From: Methylomonas sp.
Lineage (GTDB): Bacteria > Pseudomonadota > Gammaproteobacteria > Methylococcales > Methylomonadaceae
Assembly: GCA_002928965.1 (NCBI GenBank)
Contig: PERU01000016.1
Location: forward strand, 18,878 to 82,877
Reading direction: 5' to 3'
DNA length: 64,000 nt
Position numbers and translations under genes: made by a program. This document shows positions 18,306 through 28,329 of this stretch, piece by piece; the first letter of the stretch is position 1; each line of letters starts with the position of its first letter. The notes under the pieces were generated by a model. That model had not been told where the DNA came from. It saw only the letters and a program-made list of their open reading frames with translations, and ran no database searches.

Positions 18306-19133
18306 TTAGTCGGCAAGATCAATCTTGATTAAGGTGTAGGTGTCTTGATTGCGGGTTGAGTGATTTAAACCACTAAAACCATGGCGTTCCGATTGCTGGG
18401 TTTGTATTGTGCCGCCAAGTTGCACCCATTCGCCCAAGCGAGCACGTATAGTCGATTGAATGGACTGGGTTTCAATACTGGCACGATTCAGAAAGCGATC
18501 AGACCAGGGGGCAATGTCGATAATGACGTCCTGGTTGCCGATCAGTCTTGGAATGGCTGCAAAACCACTGCCAGCTTGCTGCATGTGCGGACTGGATGCA
18601 ACACCCGGGTAGCCATAGCCAAAGTCGTAAACCGTCACGTTCTCTATGGGTCTGGTGGTGCTTGCCTGAATATGGGCAGGTTGACCTTCCAGGGTGCGTA
18701 GTTGTTGCATGCTGCGATGATTGTCACTGTCTCGGGTATTTCCGGTCATGCCTTGCATGCGGATCGCTTGGCTGGAAGCCTGAATGGCAACTTCTGCATT
18801 GAGCTGTTCGGCGCTTTTAATGCTGTTGTTTAAAACAGAGATGATCAGATTATGTTGGCGGCTATCCAGTTGTTGAATCAGTCCGCGTATGGTTTCCAAG
18901 CGTTCAGGCCGACTTTTGAGAATTAAATCGAAGCCGTTACCGGTTAAAGCTTCACCGGGTTCCAATAGGGGTGTTAATAGACCTTGGACTTCTCCAGCGG
19001 ATCGATTTTGTAAGCGAATCACTTCAATCAGACTGTCTTCGGCAAATACGCATTGCTGGAAGAGCAGCGCACAAACCCAACTTGAAAGAAGCCGTCTGGG
19101 GGCTTTCCGTAGTGGCTGATCTGCATGAGGCAT
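18306..19133 (-). CDS. Secretin N-domain-like periplasmic protein
   Basis: The 275-residue product has an N-terminal signal sequence (about residues 15-30, SSWVCALLFQQCVFAED). Residues 31-90 resemble the short N-domains of secretins (NolW/GspD type): IEVIRLQNRSAGEVQGLL, a GNGFDLILKSRPERL stretch and LIQQLD. A C-terminal part around LGEWVQLGGTIQ is reminiscent of the strand region ahead of a secretin pore, but there is no room for a full barrel, so it is unlikely to be a secretion channel itself. The ATG at 19133 lies 31 bp after the glgA stop on the same strand; an open frame extends upstream into glgA but is not a better start. Function unknown. Confidence 0.75.
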   Translation of the reverse strand: MPHADQPLRKAPRRLLSSWVCALLFQQCVFAEDSLIEVIRLQNRSAGEVQGLLTPLLEPGEALTGNGFDLILKSRPERLETIRGLIQQLDSRQHNLIISVLNNSIKSAEQLNAEVAIQASSQAIRMQGMTGNTRDSDNHRSMQQLRTLEGQPAHIQASTTRPIENVTVYDFGYGYPGVASSPHMQQAGSGFAAIPRLIGNQDVIIDIAPWSDRFLNRASIETQSIQSTIRARLGEWVQLGGTIQTQQSERHGFSGLNHSTRNQDTYTLIKIDLAD

Positions 19134-19164
19134 TAAGCAGATCAGCCCTTTCGAAATAGCGCGT

Positions 19165-20598
19165 TTAGATGGCACGATAAAGTGCCAAATATTGATTCGC
19201 ACTGTTTTCCCAGGAGAAATCCTTGCCCATGGCATTGCGTTGTAATTTTTGCCAGAGTGGTCGATTGGCATGCAAAACCAGTGCGCGTTTGATGGTTTCC
19301 ATCAGTGCTCCTGGAACCGCTTCAGAAAACACAAAGCCGCTGGCCGTGCCGTCCTGAATGGTGTCGGGCAATGCGTCAACCACGGTATCGGCCAGACCAC
19401 CGGTTTTACGCACAATGGGTAGGGTCCCATAACGCTGGCTGTACATTTGATTTAAGCCACAAGGTTCAAAACGCGATGGCATTAAAAACATGTCAGCACC
19501 GGCTTCAATTTGATGCGCTAAATTTTCATCATAGCCAATGGTTATGGAGAATTTATCCGGATATAAACGGGCGAAATCCTGCAAACGTACCTGGATACTG
19601 GTATCACCACTGCCCAATAGTGCGAACTGCAGCGGCATCTTGGCCATTTCTTTCAAACAATTCAGTACCAAATCGATGCCTTTCTGATCAACCAGTCGGC
19701 CAATCAAACCAAATAATGGTAGATCAGCTGAAACGGGCAACCCCAGTCTGGCTTGCAAGGCTGTTTTGTTGAGAACCTTTTTGTTGAGCGTCCGCACGGT
19801 ATAGGTTTGAGCGATTTTTTGGTCGGATTCCGGATTCCAGACCGTCAAATCGATGCCATTGATAATCCCGGACAAGGTGTGCTGACGATGTGCCAATAAA
19901 CCTTCCAGTCCATAACCGAACTCCGGCGTCTGAATTTCTTGTGCATAAGTAGGACTGACCGTGGTAATCCAGTCGGAAAAACTCAAGCCACCTTTAATAA
20001 ACGACAACATGCCGTGATATTCCAGACCATCAGGATGCCAAAGCTGGCCCGGTAAATTCAGTTGGGTATAGGCGCTGCTGGGAAAAACACCTTGGTAAGC
20101 CATGTTGTGGATGGTAAATACTGTAGCGGGTCTGTTTTCTTCCAAGGATAGCAAAGCAGGTACCAAGCCGGTTTGCCAGTCGTTGCAATGCACCACATCA
20201 GGCTTCCAATCCAGATATGCTCTGTTCATGGCCACTTCAGTCACAATGCGACAGAACAGTGCAAAACGATCACCGATATCCGGCCAGGGATTGCCACTCT
20301 CATCGTTGTAAGGATTGCCCGGCTGATTGAATAGCGCTGGAAAATCGACCAGCCAGACAATCACCTCGCTATCCGGTAAATGGGTTTCCAGTAAATTGAC
20401 ATCCGCGTTGTTGACTCTGACCGTACACAGATAGCGCCCAGGCTCACAGTTCTTGATGGACTGGTAATTAGGCATAATGATGCGCACATCCTGGCCCAAA
20501 CTGGTCAAGGCAATCGGTAAACTGCCGGCGACATCTGCGAGGCCGCCGGTTTTGATTAAGGGATGCGTTTCGCTGCTAGCGAATAGAATTTTTTTCAT
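19165..20598 (-). CDS. glgA: Glycogen synthase (ADP-glucose)
   Basis: A 477-residue GT5 glycosyltransferase that adds glucose from ADP-glucose to the growing alpha-1,4-glucan. The N-terminal KTGGLADVAGSLP (about residues 17-29) is the ADP-glucose-binding signature. The second Rossmann domain carries GLIGRLVDQKGIDLV and the catalytic-site stretch SRFEPCGLNQMYSQRYGT, followed by KTGGLADTV. Normal length for bacterial GlgA. It lies downstream of glgB on the same strand with a 129-bp gap and upstream of the secretin-like gene. Confidence 0.97.
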   Translation of the reverse strand: MKKILFASSETHPLIKTGGLADVAGSLPIALTSLGQDVRIIMPNYQSIKNCEPGRYLCTVRVNNADVNLLETHLPDSEVIVWLVDFPALFNQPGNPYNDESGNPWPDIGDRFALFCRIVTEVAMNRAYLDWKPDVVHCNDWQTGLVPALLSLEENRPATVFTIHNMAYQGVFPSSAYTQLNLPGQLWHPDGLEYHGMLSFIKGGLSFSDWITTVSPTYAQEIQTPEFGYGLEGLLAHRQHTLSGIINGIDLTVWNPESDQKIAQTYTVRTLNKKVLNKTALQARLGLPVSADLPLFGLIGRLVDQKGIDLVLNCLKEMAKMPLQFALLGSGDTSIQVRLQDFARLYPDKFSITIGYDENLAHQIEAGADMFLMPSRFEPCGLNQMYSQRYGTLPIVRKTGGLADTVVDALPDTIQDGTASGFVFSEAVPGALMETIKRALVLHANRPLWQKLQRNAMGKDFSWENSANQYLALYRAI

Positions 20599-20727
20599 AG
20601 TAAAAACAGATCATTGCTTGACAAATTTTCAGCGGATTAAGCCAAATCCATAAGGCAGCGGTTAGCATCATTCAAGATGCACACTGCCCGTTTTCGGTTT
20701 CATTGACTCTTTTTAAATTTATCCCGG

Positions 20728-22908
20728 TTACAATTTCAGAATAATGCCAGCCAAGGGCGGTAGGGTCACAGTAATGGAATGCCCCATATTCATCCAGGGC
20801 TGTGGCTCGGAATGGACGTGGCCATTACCAAGGTTGCTGCCATCGTAATACTCAGAGTCAGAATTGAAAATTTCATGATAAACACCTTCCCTCGGTACGC
20901 CAATCCGATAGTTTTCGCGGGGTACCGGCGTGAAGTTCAAAATGACAATCAAATCCTCGTTGGCTGATTTACGGCGATAACTGATGATGGATTGCTGGTA
21001 ATCGTGGCAATCTATCCATTCGAAGCCTTGATGATCGAAATCGTACTGATAAAGCGCAGAATGATTTTGATAAAGGTGATTCAAATCTTTCACCAGCGTT
21101 TGCACACCGCGGTGATGCGCATAGTCAAGCACGTACCAGTCCAGGTCCCGATTGACACTCCATTCAGTGCCCTGGGCAAATTCACAGCCCATGAACAACA
21201 GTTTTTTGCCAGGATAGGTGAACATCAGCGTGTATAACAAGCGCAGATTGGCAAAGCGTTGCCACTCGTCGCCGGGCATTTTGTTTAGCAGAGACCCTTT
21301 GCCATGGACCACTTCATCGTGCGAAAACGGAAGTACGAAATTTTCGGTGAACGCATACAACAAGCCAAACGTTAAAGAATCATGGTGGTAGGAGCGGTGT
21401 ACGGGTTGTTCCTGCATGTAATGCAGGATGTCGTGCATCCAGCCCATGTTCCATTTCATCGAAAAGCCCAGGCCGCCGGTCCAGGTAGGGCGGGTGACTT
21501 GCGGCCAGGAGGTTGATTCCTCAGCCATGATGACGGTGCCTGGGTGTTGTTCATGGGTAACGGCGTTCATTTGTCTTAAAAAATCAATAGCTTCCAGATT
21601 TTCATTGCCGCCATACATATTGGGTATCCAGTCATTGGCTTCGCGCGAATAATCCAGATATAGCATGGAAGCCACTGCATCTACACGCAGACCGTCCAGG
21701 TGAAATTCTTCCAGCCAGAAAAAAGCGCTGGAGAGCAGGAAGTTTTTGACTTCATTCCGGCTGTAATTGTAAATCAGAGTGCCCCAGTCCCGGTGTTCGC
21801 CTTTGCGCGGGTCTTCATGCTCATATAATGGGGTGCCGTCGAAACGGCCCAGGGCAAAGCTGTCTTTGGGGAAATGGGCGGGTACCCAGTCCAGGATCAC
21901 CCCAATATCATTTTGATGGCAGTAATCGACGAAATAACGAAAATCATCCGGCGTGCCGTGGCGACTGGTAGGGGCAAAATAACCCGTGGTTTGATAGCCC
22001 CAGGATAAGTCCAGCGGGTGTTCAGTAATCGGCAATAACTCGATATGGGTAAAGCCCAGGGTTTTGACGTAATTAACCAGTTTGTTGGCCAATTCGCGGT
22101 AGTTCAGGAAGTTTCCACGGCTGTCACGTTGCCACGAGCCGAGATGTACCTCGTAAATTGACATGGGTTGGTGTAACCAGTCATGGCTTGGACGTTTTTC
22201 CATCCATTCAGTATCTTGCCAACTATAAGCATCTTCCTGAACGATAATGGCGGCAGTTTGCGGACGGAATTCAAATTGTTGGCCATAGGGGTCGGTTTTA
22301 ACCAGAACCTGACCGGTATGATGGTTACGAATTTCAAATTTATACAGACAACCTACGTCCAGTCCGGGTACAAACAATTCCCAAATGCCACAACCGCCCA
22401 GGTTGCGCATCGGATGGCTACGACCATCCCAGCGGTTGAAATCCCCGATGATGCTGACGCGCTCGGCATTGGGTGCCCAAACCGAGAAATAAACCCCTTC
22501 CACACCATCCATCGTGTGCAGATGACCACCCAGTTTTTGGTAAATATGCCAATGACGGCCTTCACCAAATAAATGTTGATCAAATTCGGATAGTACAGGT
22601 CCAAACGTGTAAGGATCTTGATCGCAATGATTGTGACCGTCTTTGTCGGTCCAGAAAAGTTCATAATGGTCAGCGATCTCGATAGTGGCAGGCGGGTAAT
22701 ATTCAAACAGGTCCGACCCGGGGATGCGCTGCATTGCAGGACCTTTTTCACCAATACTGACGGTTTCCGCATACGGTAAGAAAGCACGAATCACGCTTTT
22801 TCCATTAACGGTGTGACGCCCTAAAACCGAAAAAGGATCATGATGCTTGGCTTCGATAATTCTAATCAAGTCAGAATCAAGCGGGGTTGGTTGGCTTGGT
22901 TTGGTCAT
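20728..22908 (-). CDS. glgB: 1,4-alpha-glucan branching enzyme
   Basis: A 726-residue GH13 enzyme that makes alpha-1,6 branches in glycogen. An N-terminal glycan-binding domain (about residues 20-110) and a CBM48 domain (about 120-220, [19 protein letters not shown]) precede the catalytic barrel. GH13 motifs are visible: DWVPAHFP, the nucleophile region [13 protein letters not shown], the acid/base region MAEESTSWP and [12 protein letters not shown]. The C-terminal all-beta domain ends GIILKL. It is divergent from glgC across a 219-bp gap. Confidence 0.97.
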   Translation of the reverse strand: MTKPSQPTPLDSDLIRIIEAKHHDPFSVLGRHTVNGKSVIRAFLPYAETVSIGEKGPAMQRIPGSDLFEYYPPATIEIADHYELFWTDKDGHNHCDQDPYTFGPVLSEFDQHLFGEGRHWHIYQKLGGHLHTMDGVEGVYFSVWAPNAERVSIIGDFNRWDGRSHPMRNLGGCGIWELFVPGLDVGCLYKFEIRNHHTGQVLVKTDPYGQQFEFRPQTAAIIVQEDAYSWQDTEWMEKRPSHDWLHQPMSIYEVHLGSWQRDSRGNFLNYRELANKLVNYVKTLGFTHIELLPITEHPLDLSWGYQTTGYFAPTSRHGTPDDFRYFVDYCHQNDIGVILDWVPAHFPKDSFALGRFDGTPLYEHEDPRKGEHRDWGTLIYNYSRNEVKNFLLSSAFFWLEEFHLDGLRVDAVASMLYLDYSREANDWIPNMYGGNENLEAIDFLRQMNAVTHEQHPGTVIMAEESTSWPQVTRPTWTGGLGFSMKWNMGWMHDILHYMQEQPVHRSYHHDSLTFGLLYAFTENFVLPFSHDEVVHGKGSLLNKMPGDEWQRFANLRLLYTLMFTYPGKKLLFMGCEFAQGTEWSVNRDLDWYVLDYAHHRGVQTLVKDLNHLYQNHSALYQYDFDHQGFEWIDCHDYQQSIISYRRKSANEDLIVILNFTPVPRENYRIGVPREGVYHEIFNSDSEYYDGSNLGNGHVHSEPQPWMNMGHSITVTLPPLAGIILKL

Positions 22909-23127
22909 TTTGCAATGCCTCAGTTATAGTTAAGTACGTTTTAAACGGGGATAGCAATCTTAATGGATGATGGGATTACAACATTAGAACGCTTTGGGTT
23001 TTTACTTTTTGGTCAAGAGTAACGATAATGGGCCTGCGCGGCAAGTGGAAGTAAAAACAAATCTGCCGAAATCTGTTTGCCAGTTGAGTTTCGGCAGTAA
23101 AAATCGTTTATTTTGGAGAAAAAAATA
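22909..23127. promoter_or_regulatory. divergent glgB-glgC control region
   Basis: This 219-bp gap must hold the start regions for both glgBA (left) and glgC-GH57-malQ (right). The glgC side contains a 9-bp hairpin 30 bp before the start codon and a GGAG ribosome-binding site at 23115-23118. I could not place convincing -35/-10 pairs. Confidence 0.5.
23063..23097 (+). promoter_or_regulatory. hairpin in the glgC 5' leader
   Basis: A perfect 9-bp stem (CTGCCGAAA at 23063-23071 with TTTCGGCAG at 23089-23097) encloses a 17-nt loop, ending 30 bp before the glgC ATG. The run after it (TAAAAATCG) is not a terminator tail, so a role in translation or mRNA stability is more likely. Evidence is structural only. 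Confidence 0.45.
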
Positions 23128-24408
23128 ATGTCAGTCGTCAATACACAGCAATCGCAGAGACGGATTAACGAATTAACCCGCAATACTATCGCCTTGATTC
23201 TGGCTGGTGGTCGCGGTTCCAGACTCAAGCAAATGACCGACTGGCGTGCCAAGCCCGCCGTGCCGTTTGGCGGCAAGTTTCGTATTATCGATTTTCCATT
23301 GTCCAACTGTATCAATTCCGATATTCGCAAGATCGGCATCCTGACGCAATACAAGGCGGATTCGCTGATTCGACACATTCAGCAAGGCTGGGGATTTTTG
23401 CGGGGCGAGTTTGGCGAATACGTCGATTTAATGCCTGCCCAGCAGCGTCATGACGAGCATTCCTGGTACCAAGGTACAGCTGATGCGGTTTTTCAAAATA
23501 TCGACATCTTGCGGGCTCGTAATCCTGAATTTGTATTGGTGCTGGCGGGCGACCATATTTACAAAATGGATTATGCGGCCATGCTGGCTGATCATGTGGC
23601 CAATAAAGCCGATCTGACCATTGGCTGTATTGAAGTGCCTTTGGAAGACGCTAAGGCGTTTGGTGTGATGGACGTGGATGATAATCGTCGTGTCAGGGCA
23701 TTTGTGGAAAAACCGGAAAATCCACCTTTGATGCCGGGTCGCGAAAATACCGCTTTGGCTTCAATGGGGATTTATGTTTTCAATGCCGGCTTTTTGTTTG
23801 AACAACTGATCAAAGATGCTGACACCAAAGACTCCAGTCGCGATTTTGGTAAGGACATTATTCCGGCAGTCATTGACAAGTACCGTGTCAATGCCTATCC
23901 ATTTCTGGACTTACAAAGCGGTCAGCAAAGCTACTGGCGCGATGTGGGGACCATTGATGCTTACTGGGCTGCCAATATGGAGTTGATCGGGGTTAAGCCT
24001 GACTTGAATCTGTATGACAACACTTGGCCGATTTGGACGCATCAGGCGCAAACACCGCCGGCCAAATTTGTGTTTGATGATGACGATAGGCGTGGGCAGG
24101 CTATCGATTCGATGGTCTCGGGTGGTTGCGTGATTTCAGGTGCGACGGTGCGGCACTCGTTGTTGTTTTCCCAAGTCAGGGTGAATTCTTATAGCGAAGT
24201 CAAAGATTCGGTGATTTTGCCTGAGGTAAATATCGCCCGTCATTGTCGAATCACCAAAGCCATTATCGAAAAAGCCTGTCAAGTACCGGAAGGTACAGTG
24301 ATCGGTGAGGACAGAGCTGAGGATGAAAAACGGTTTGAAGTCAGTGAAGGAGGCGTAGTGCTCGTGACAGCAGAAATGCTGGGACAAAGACGGCATTATG
24401 TCAGATAA
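23128..24408 (+). CDS. glgC: Glucose-1-phosphate adenylyltransferase
   Basis: A 426-residue ADP-glucose pyrophosphorylase, the committed step of glycogen synthesis. The nucleotidyltransferase core has [19 protein letters not shown] (about residues 28-46), FPLSNCINS, and the glucose-1-P region VEKPENPP. The C-terminal left-handed beta-helix (about 300-420) is where allosteric effectors bind in this family. The ATG at 23128 follows GGAG; an in-frame TTG five codons upstream falls on the ribosome-binding site itself. It overlaps the GH57 gene by 11 bp. Confidence 0.97.
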   Translation: MSVVNTQQSQRRINELTRNTIALILAGGRGSRLKQMTDWRAKPAVPFGGKFRIIDFPLSNCINSDIRKIGILTQYKADSLIRHIQQGWGFLRGEFGEYVDLMPAQQRHDEHSWYQGTADAVFQNIDILRARNPEFVLVLAGDHIYKMDYAAMLADHVANKADLTIGCIEVPLEDAKAFGVMDVDDNRRVRAFVEKPENPPLMPGRENTALASMGIYVFNAGFLFEQLIKDADTKDSSRDFGKDIIPAVIDKYRVNAYPFLDLQSGQQSYWRDVGTIDAYWAANMELIGVKPDLNLYDNTWPIWTHQAQTPPAKFVFDDDDRRGQAIDSMVSGGCVISGATVRHSLLFSQVRVNSYSEVKDSVILPEVNIARHCRITKAIIEKACQVPEGTVIGEDRAEDEKRFEVSEGGVVLVTAEMLGQRRHYVR

Positions 24409-26086
24409 ACCCTTGCGGTTGGTGCTGTGTTGGCACATGCACCAACCCGAGTACAGGGACTTGGAGACAGGTGAGTTCAAGTTGCCTTGGACTTACCTGC
24501 ATGTGATTAAAGATTATGTCGATATGGTGGCGCATCTGGAAGCTGTTCCGGATGCCAAGGCAGTGGTCAATTTTGCGCCTATTCTGTTGGAACAAATCGA
24601 AGATTATTCCAATCAAGTCAACAGTTTTCTGCGTGACAGAGTTCTAATCAAGGATCCACTGTTGGCAGCGTTGGTGGAACCCTGCCTTCCCGCCAATACC
24701 GAATATCGATTGAAGCTGTTGCATGATTGCCGAAAGGCCAATCGTGAACGGCAGATTCATCGCTATCCGCTGTTTCGTAAACTCACCGAAATGGCCGAAT
24801 GGATCCAGGAGCACCCTGATGCGGTCAATTATCTCAACGACCAATTTATAGTTGATGTGTTGGTTTGGTACCATCTGGCCTGGATGGGCGAAACCGTCAA
24901 ATTGACTGATGCGCGAGTCCAGCGACTGATTGAACAGGGCAGTCAGTTTTCATGCGATGACAGGATTGAATTGCTGGAGATTATTCGTGACTTACTCTCC
25001 AAAGTACTTCACCGTTATAAAGCCTTGGCCATCAAGGGTCGAATTGAATTGTCAGTCACTCCTTATGCGCATCCTATTATGCCGTTGATGCTAAATATGC
25101 AGAGTGCTTCAGAAGCCATGCCTGATGTGAAATTACCTGAATTGGAGCATTATCCTGGCGGTGAGGAGCGGGTGAAATGGCAGCTACAGAAAGGGCTGGA
25201 GACCTTCAGGCATTTTTTCGGTTTCGAACCCGAGGGGTGCTGGCCTTCTGAAGGTAGTGTGAGCGACGCCACCTTGAAAGTATTATCAGATTTTGGTTTC
25301 AAGTGGGCGGCCAGTGGTGGCAATGTGTTGCATAACAGTCTGCATGCTGCCGATATGGCAACCAATGAATCGGTTTATTTTCCTTTTCTATTGCAGTCAA
25401 CTGAGATTGCCTGTTTCTTTCGCGACGACGGCTTGTCAGATTTGATCGGCTTTGAATATTCCAAGTGGCATGCTGACGATGCGGTAGCTGATTTGATAAA
25501 GCACTTGGAAAATATTGCAGATTTTTCCAAAACCCAGTCTGTTGTATCGATTATCATGGATGGTGAAAATGCATGGGAATATTTTCCTGAAAATGGCTAT
25601 CATTTTCTGCGTGCTTTATATCAGCGTCTGGCTGAGCATCCCGATATCGAGTTAACGACTTTTTCTGAATGCTTGAAGCAAAATGTATCGATAAAGCCTT
25701 TGCCAACCTTGGTGGCAGGTAGCTGGGTCTACGGTACATTCTCAACCTGGATCGGTGATGTTGATAAAAATTATGGCTGGGATATGCTGGGTGATGTTAA
25801 AAAAGCCTTTGATAGATCTGTCGAATCTGGCAGGCTCTCAGAAGCAGTTTTGGCAATCGCAGAGAAACAACTGGCGGTTTGCGAAGGTTCTGATTGGTTT
25901 TGGTGGTTTGGAGACTACAACCCCGGCGAAGCTGTCAGTGATTTTGAACAACAATATCGACTGAATCTGACCAATCTGTATCGGTTGTTAGGTGAAGACC
26001 CGCCAGCGTATCTGGCGTTGTCTTTCACGCAAGGTAGTGGTGCCCCTGCAATGGGCGGTGCCATGAGGCGTGGTAATATAATTTAA
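24398..26086 (+). CDS. Glycoside hydrolase family 57 protein (alpha-glucan acting)
   Basis: A 562-residue GH57 enzyme; the family includes alpha-amylases, 4-alpha-glucanotransferases, branching enzymes and pullulanases. Conserved region 1 is CWHMHQPEY (about residues 11-19). By family motif the nucleophile is E285 in [11 protein letters not shown] and the acid/base is D388 in [13 protein letters not shown]. The product sits between glgC and malQ, overlapping glgC by 11 bp, so it most likely acts on glycogen or maltodextrins; the exact reaction cannot be read from the sequence. glgB elsewhere in the cluster already encodes a GH13 branching enzyme. Confidence 0.88.
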   Translation: MSDKPLRLVLCWHMHQPEYRDLETGEFKLPWTYLHVIKDYVDMVAHLEAVPDAKAVVNFAPILLEQIEDYSNQVNSFLRDRVLIKDPLLAALVEPCLPANTEYRLKLLHDCRKANRERQIHRYPLFRKLTEMAEWIQEHPDAVNYLNDQFIVDVLVWYHLAWMGETVKLTDARVQRLIEQGSQFSCDDRIELLEIIRDLLSKVLHRYKALAIKGRIELSVTPYAHPIMPLMLNMQSASEAMPDVKLPELEHYPGGEERVKWQLQKGLETFRHFFGFEPEGCWPSEGSVSDATLKVLSDFGFKWAASGGNVLHNSLHAADMATNESVYFPFLLQSTEIACFFRDDGLSDLIGFEYSKWHADDAVADLIKHLENIADFSKTQSVVSIIMDGENAWEYFPENGYHFLRALYQRLAEHPDIELTTFSECLKQNVSIKPLPTLVAGSWVYGTFSTWIGDVDKNYGWDMLGDVKKAFDRSVESGRLSEAVLAIAEKQLAVCEGSDWFWWFGDYNPGEAVSDFEQQYRLNLTNLYRLLGEDPPAYLALSFTQGSGAPAMGGAMRRGNII

Positions 26087-26103
26087 AACAAATAATGGAA
26101 CGT

Positions 26104-27582
26104 ATGAGTGCTCTCTTAAATAAACGCCGTGCCGGGGTATTGCTGCATATAAGCTCGTTACCCGGTAGAGGTGAATGCGGTGATATGGGCAAAGAGGCAT
26201 TTAATTTCATCAATTTTTTGCACGATGTGGGCGTCACGGTTTGGCAGACGTTGCCTTTGGGCATGCCGCATGGCGATGGATCGCCTTACCAGTGTCTTTC
26301 TGCACATGCGGGCAATCCTGCTTTTATCAGTATCGATTGGCTTGATGAAAAGGGCTGGTTGCCTTCCGCGGAAAATTGTACGGAATGTCATGGTGGTCAT
26401 GCGTTTTTAAAGAGTTGTCTGATTGGCAAAGCCTTTTATGGATTCCAATCAAAAGCGGCTAAAGTTGATCAGCAAGATTTCAAAGCCTTTTGTAAAGACA
26501 AAGCAGATTGGCTGGATGACTTTGCCTTGTTTATTGCTTTGCGGAATGTGTTTGGGCATAAATGCTGGAATCAATGGCCGGAGGCTTTGAAACAAAGGCG
26601 ACCGCAAGCCCTCAGAGAATCGCGGGAGCTATTGAAGTCGGCGATTGACTCCATCAAGTTTGAGCAATACGTTTTCTTCAGGCAGTGGCATGAATTAAAA
26701 AGTTATGCCAGTCAAAAGGGTATTTTATTATTTGGTGATATTCCTATTTTTGTGTCTTATGACAGTGCCGATGTATGGGCTAATCGAGAGGTTTTTAAAC
26801 TAAATAAAGATGGCGATATGGATGTTGTTGCAGGTGTGCCACCGGACTACTTTTCTGAATATGGTCAGCGCTGGGGTAACCCTCACTACGATTGGACGTA
26901 CTTGCGGAAAAGTGATTATCGTTGGTGGGTTGATCGGATAAAAAGTCAGAATGACATGTTCGATATTCTTAGGATCGACCATTTCCGTGGCTTGGAGGCG
27001 GCATGGGAGATTCCTGCCAGCGAAGACACTGCCATCAATGGTCAATGGGTTAAAGCACCGGGGGCGGAACTTCTAAAGGCCATACAGAATGATTTTCCTG
27101 CTTTGGCATTAATTGCTGAAGATTTAGGCATTATTACTGATGAAGTCGAAGCGCTTAGAGATGACTTTAACCTGCCGGGGATGAAAATTTTGCAGTTCGC
27201 GTTTGATGGTCATTCGGACAATCCGTATTTACCGATGAACTTTGACCATAATAGCGTCGCTTATACCGGGACTCATGATAATGACACCACTCTAGGCTGG
27301 TTTGAAGGCTTAAATGATGCTGATAAACAGCGGGTATATGATTATCTGGGCTGGTCTGCCTTACCCATGCCTGATGCACTGATACACGCGACTTTAGCTT
27401 CCCCAGCTAATTTGGCGGTGATTCCTATGCAGGATATTCTGCGCTTGGGTTCAGCGTATAGGATGAATACACCGGGTACCACAGAAGGTAATTGGCGCTG
27501 GCGTTTTGATTGGTCGCAATTGTCCGAAGAAAACGCAGGTCGATTTGCCCACTTCGTTGGGTTGTTCGGTAGGCACAGCTAA
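26104..27582 (+). CDS. malQ: 4-alpha-glucanotransferase (amylomaltase)
   Basis: A GH77 enzyme of about 492 residues that transfers maltodextrin segments between alpha-1,4-glucans. Motifs include the nucleophile region ILRIDHFRGLEAAWEIPA, the acid/base region LIAEDLGIIT and YTGTHDNDTTLGW; PPDYFSEYGQRWGNPHYDW is also typical. ATG 26104 gives MSALLNKRRAGVLLHISSLPG-type start and has GGAA just upstream; ATG 26095 is an alternative adding three residues. It starts 17 bp after the GH57 stop, in the same operon as glgC. Confidence 0.95.
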   Translation: MSALLNKRRAGVLLHISSLPGRGECGDMGKEAFNFINFLHDVGVTVWQTLPLGMPHGDGSPYQCLSAHAGNPAFISIDWLDEKGWLPSAENCTECHGGHAFLKSCLIGKAFYGFQSKAAKVDQQDFKAFCKDKADWLDDFALFIALRNVFGHKCWNQWPEALKQRRPQALRESRELLKSAIDSIKFEQYVFFRQWHELKSYASQKGILLFGDIPIFVSYDSADVWANREVFKLNKDGDMDVVAGVPPDYFSEYGQRWGNPHYDWTYLRKSDYRWWVDRIKSQNDMFDILRIDHFRGLEAAWEIPASEDTAINGQWVKAPGAELLKAIQNDFPALALIAEDLGIITDEVEALRDDFNLPGMKILQFAFDGHSDNPYLPMNFDHNSVAYTGTHDNDTTLGWFEGLNDADKQRVYDYLGWSALPMPDALIHATLASPANLAVIPMQDILRLGSAYRMNTPGTTEGNWRWRFDWSQLSEENAGRFAHFVGLFGRHS

Positions 27583-27598
27583 TTAGCCAAATATAAAG

Positions 27599-27619
27599 GT
27601 GTTGCTTAAACATCTTTAA
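27599..27619 (+). repeat. left copy of a 21-bp imperfect direct repeat
   Basis: GTGTTGCTTAAACATCTTTAA here matches 19 of 21 bases with a copy at 28500-28520. The pair brackets the small membrane-protein gene at 27652-28329, with 901 bp between copy starts. Confidence 0.55.
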
Positions 27620-27651
27620 TCAGGTGAACCTTTTACCGCCTCATAGCGCCT

Positions 27652-28329
27652 GTGAATATCCCGGTACTTGCCATTATTGCAACCCTGTTGATATTGCTGA
27701 CATTGTTGTGGCGGCGCTGGCGGCGTAGCGTGCGTGCCGACTATATTCGTACCTATGCCTATCCGCCGGCGCTTTATGAAAAGCTCCGTAAGCGGCGACC
27801 GGAATTGGCGATGAAGGATTGCCAATTGGTGGGGCGAGCTTTGCGGCAGTTTTTCCTGGCTTACTTGCAGGGTGGTTGCCGTTATGTATCGATGCCATCG
27901 CAAGTCACAGACGACCTCTGGCATGAGCTTATTCTATACACTCGCCATTACGATAACTTCTGTAAAAAAGCCTTTGGCGGCTTTCTGCATCATACTCCGG
28001 CGGTGGTATTAAGCCGAGATAAACAAAACAACAGTGGTCTGCGCCGCATCTGGTGGCTGACCTGCCGTGAAGAAAGCATTGATCCCCGGCAACCCAGTCG
28101 TCTGCCGCTGCTGTTTGCTATCGACAAAAAACTCAACATTACCGACGGCTTTGTCTACCTGCCGGATTGCCGGGGCATACGACGCAGCGACGACAGCGGT
28201 TCAAGTACCCCATTCTGCGGCGGCGATTTTTCCAGTTCTGATTTCGACGGCTCAACCGATGGATTCGGCGACTGGTCCGATAGCGGCGACAGTAGTGACG
28301 GCTGCGGTGGCGGCTGTGGAGGGGATTGA
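27652..28329 (+). CDS. Membrane-anchored protein with DUF1399-like core and Gly/Cys-rich tail
   Basis: The 225-residue product has an N-terminal membrane helix (about residues 3-19) followed by RRWRR, placing the rest in the cytoplasm. The core (about 60-120) contains VTDDLWHELILYTRHYDNFC followed by KKAFGGFLHHTP, which resembles the W-H...T..Y..FC...FG.F.HH.P pattern of DUF1399 (glycine-rich domain) proteins. The last 45 residues are Ser/Asp/Gly-rich and end in CGGGCGGD. The start is a GTG at 27652; an ATG is not available nearby. It is flanked by a direct repeat and lies between malQ and a convergent gene. Function unknown. Confidence 0.75.
   Translation: MNIPVLAIIATLLILLTLLWRRWRRSVRADYIRTYAYPPALYEKLRKRRPELAMKDCQLVGRALRQFFLAYLQGGCRYVSMPSQVTDDLWHELILYTRHYDNFCKKAFGGFLHHTPAVVLSRDKQNNSGLRRIWWLTCREESIDPRQPSRLPLLFAIDKKLNITDGFVYLPDCRGIRRSDDSGSSTPFCGGDFSSSDFDGSTDGFGDWSDSGDSSDGCGGGCGGD

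Noticed and set aside
18306..19271. Longer N-terminus for the secretin-like protein
   Set aside because: The extra 46 residues overlap the end of glgA, and the signal peptide only makes sense from the ATG at 19133.
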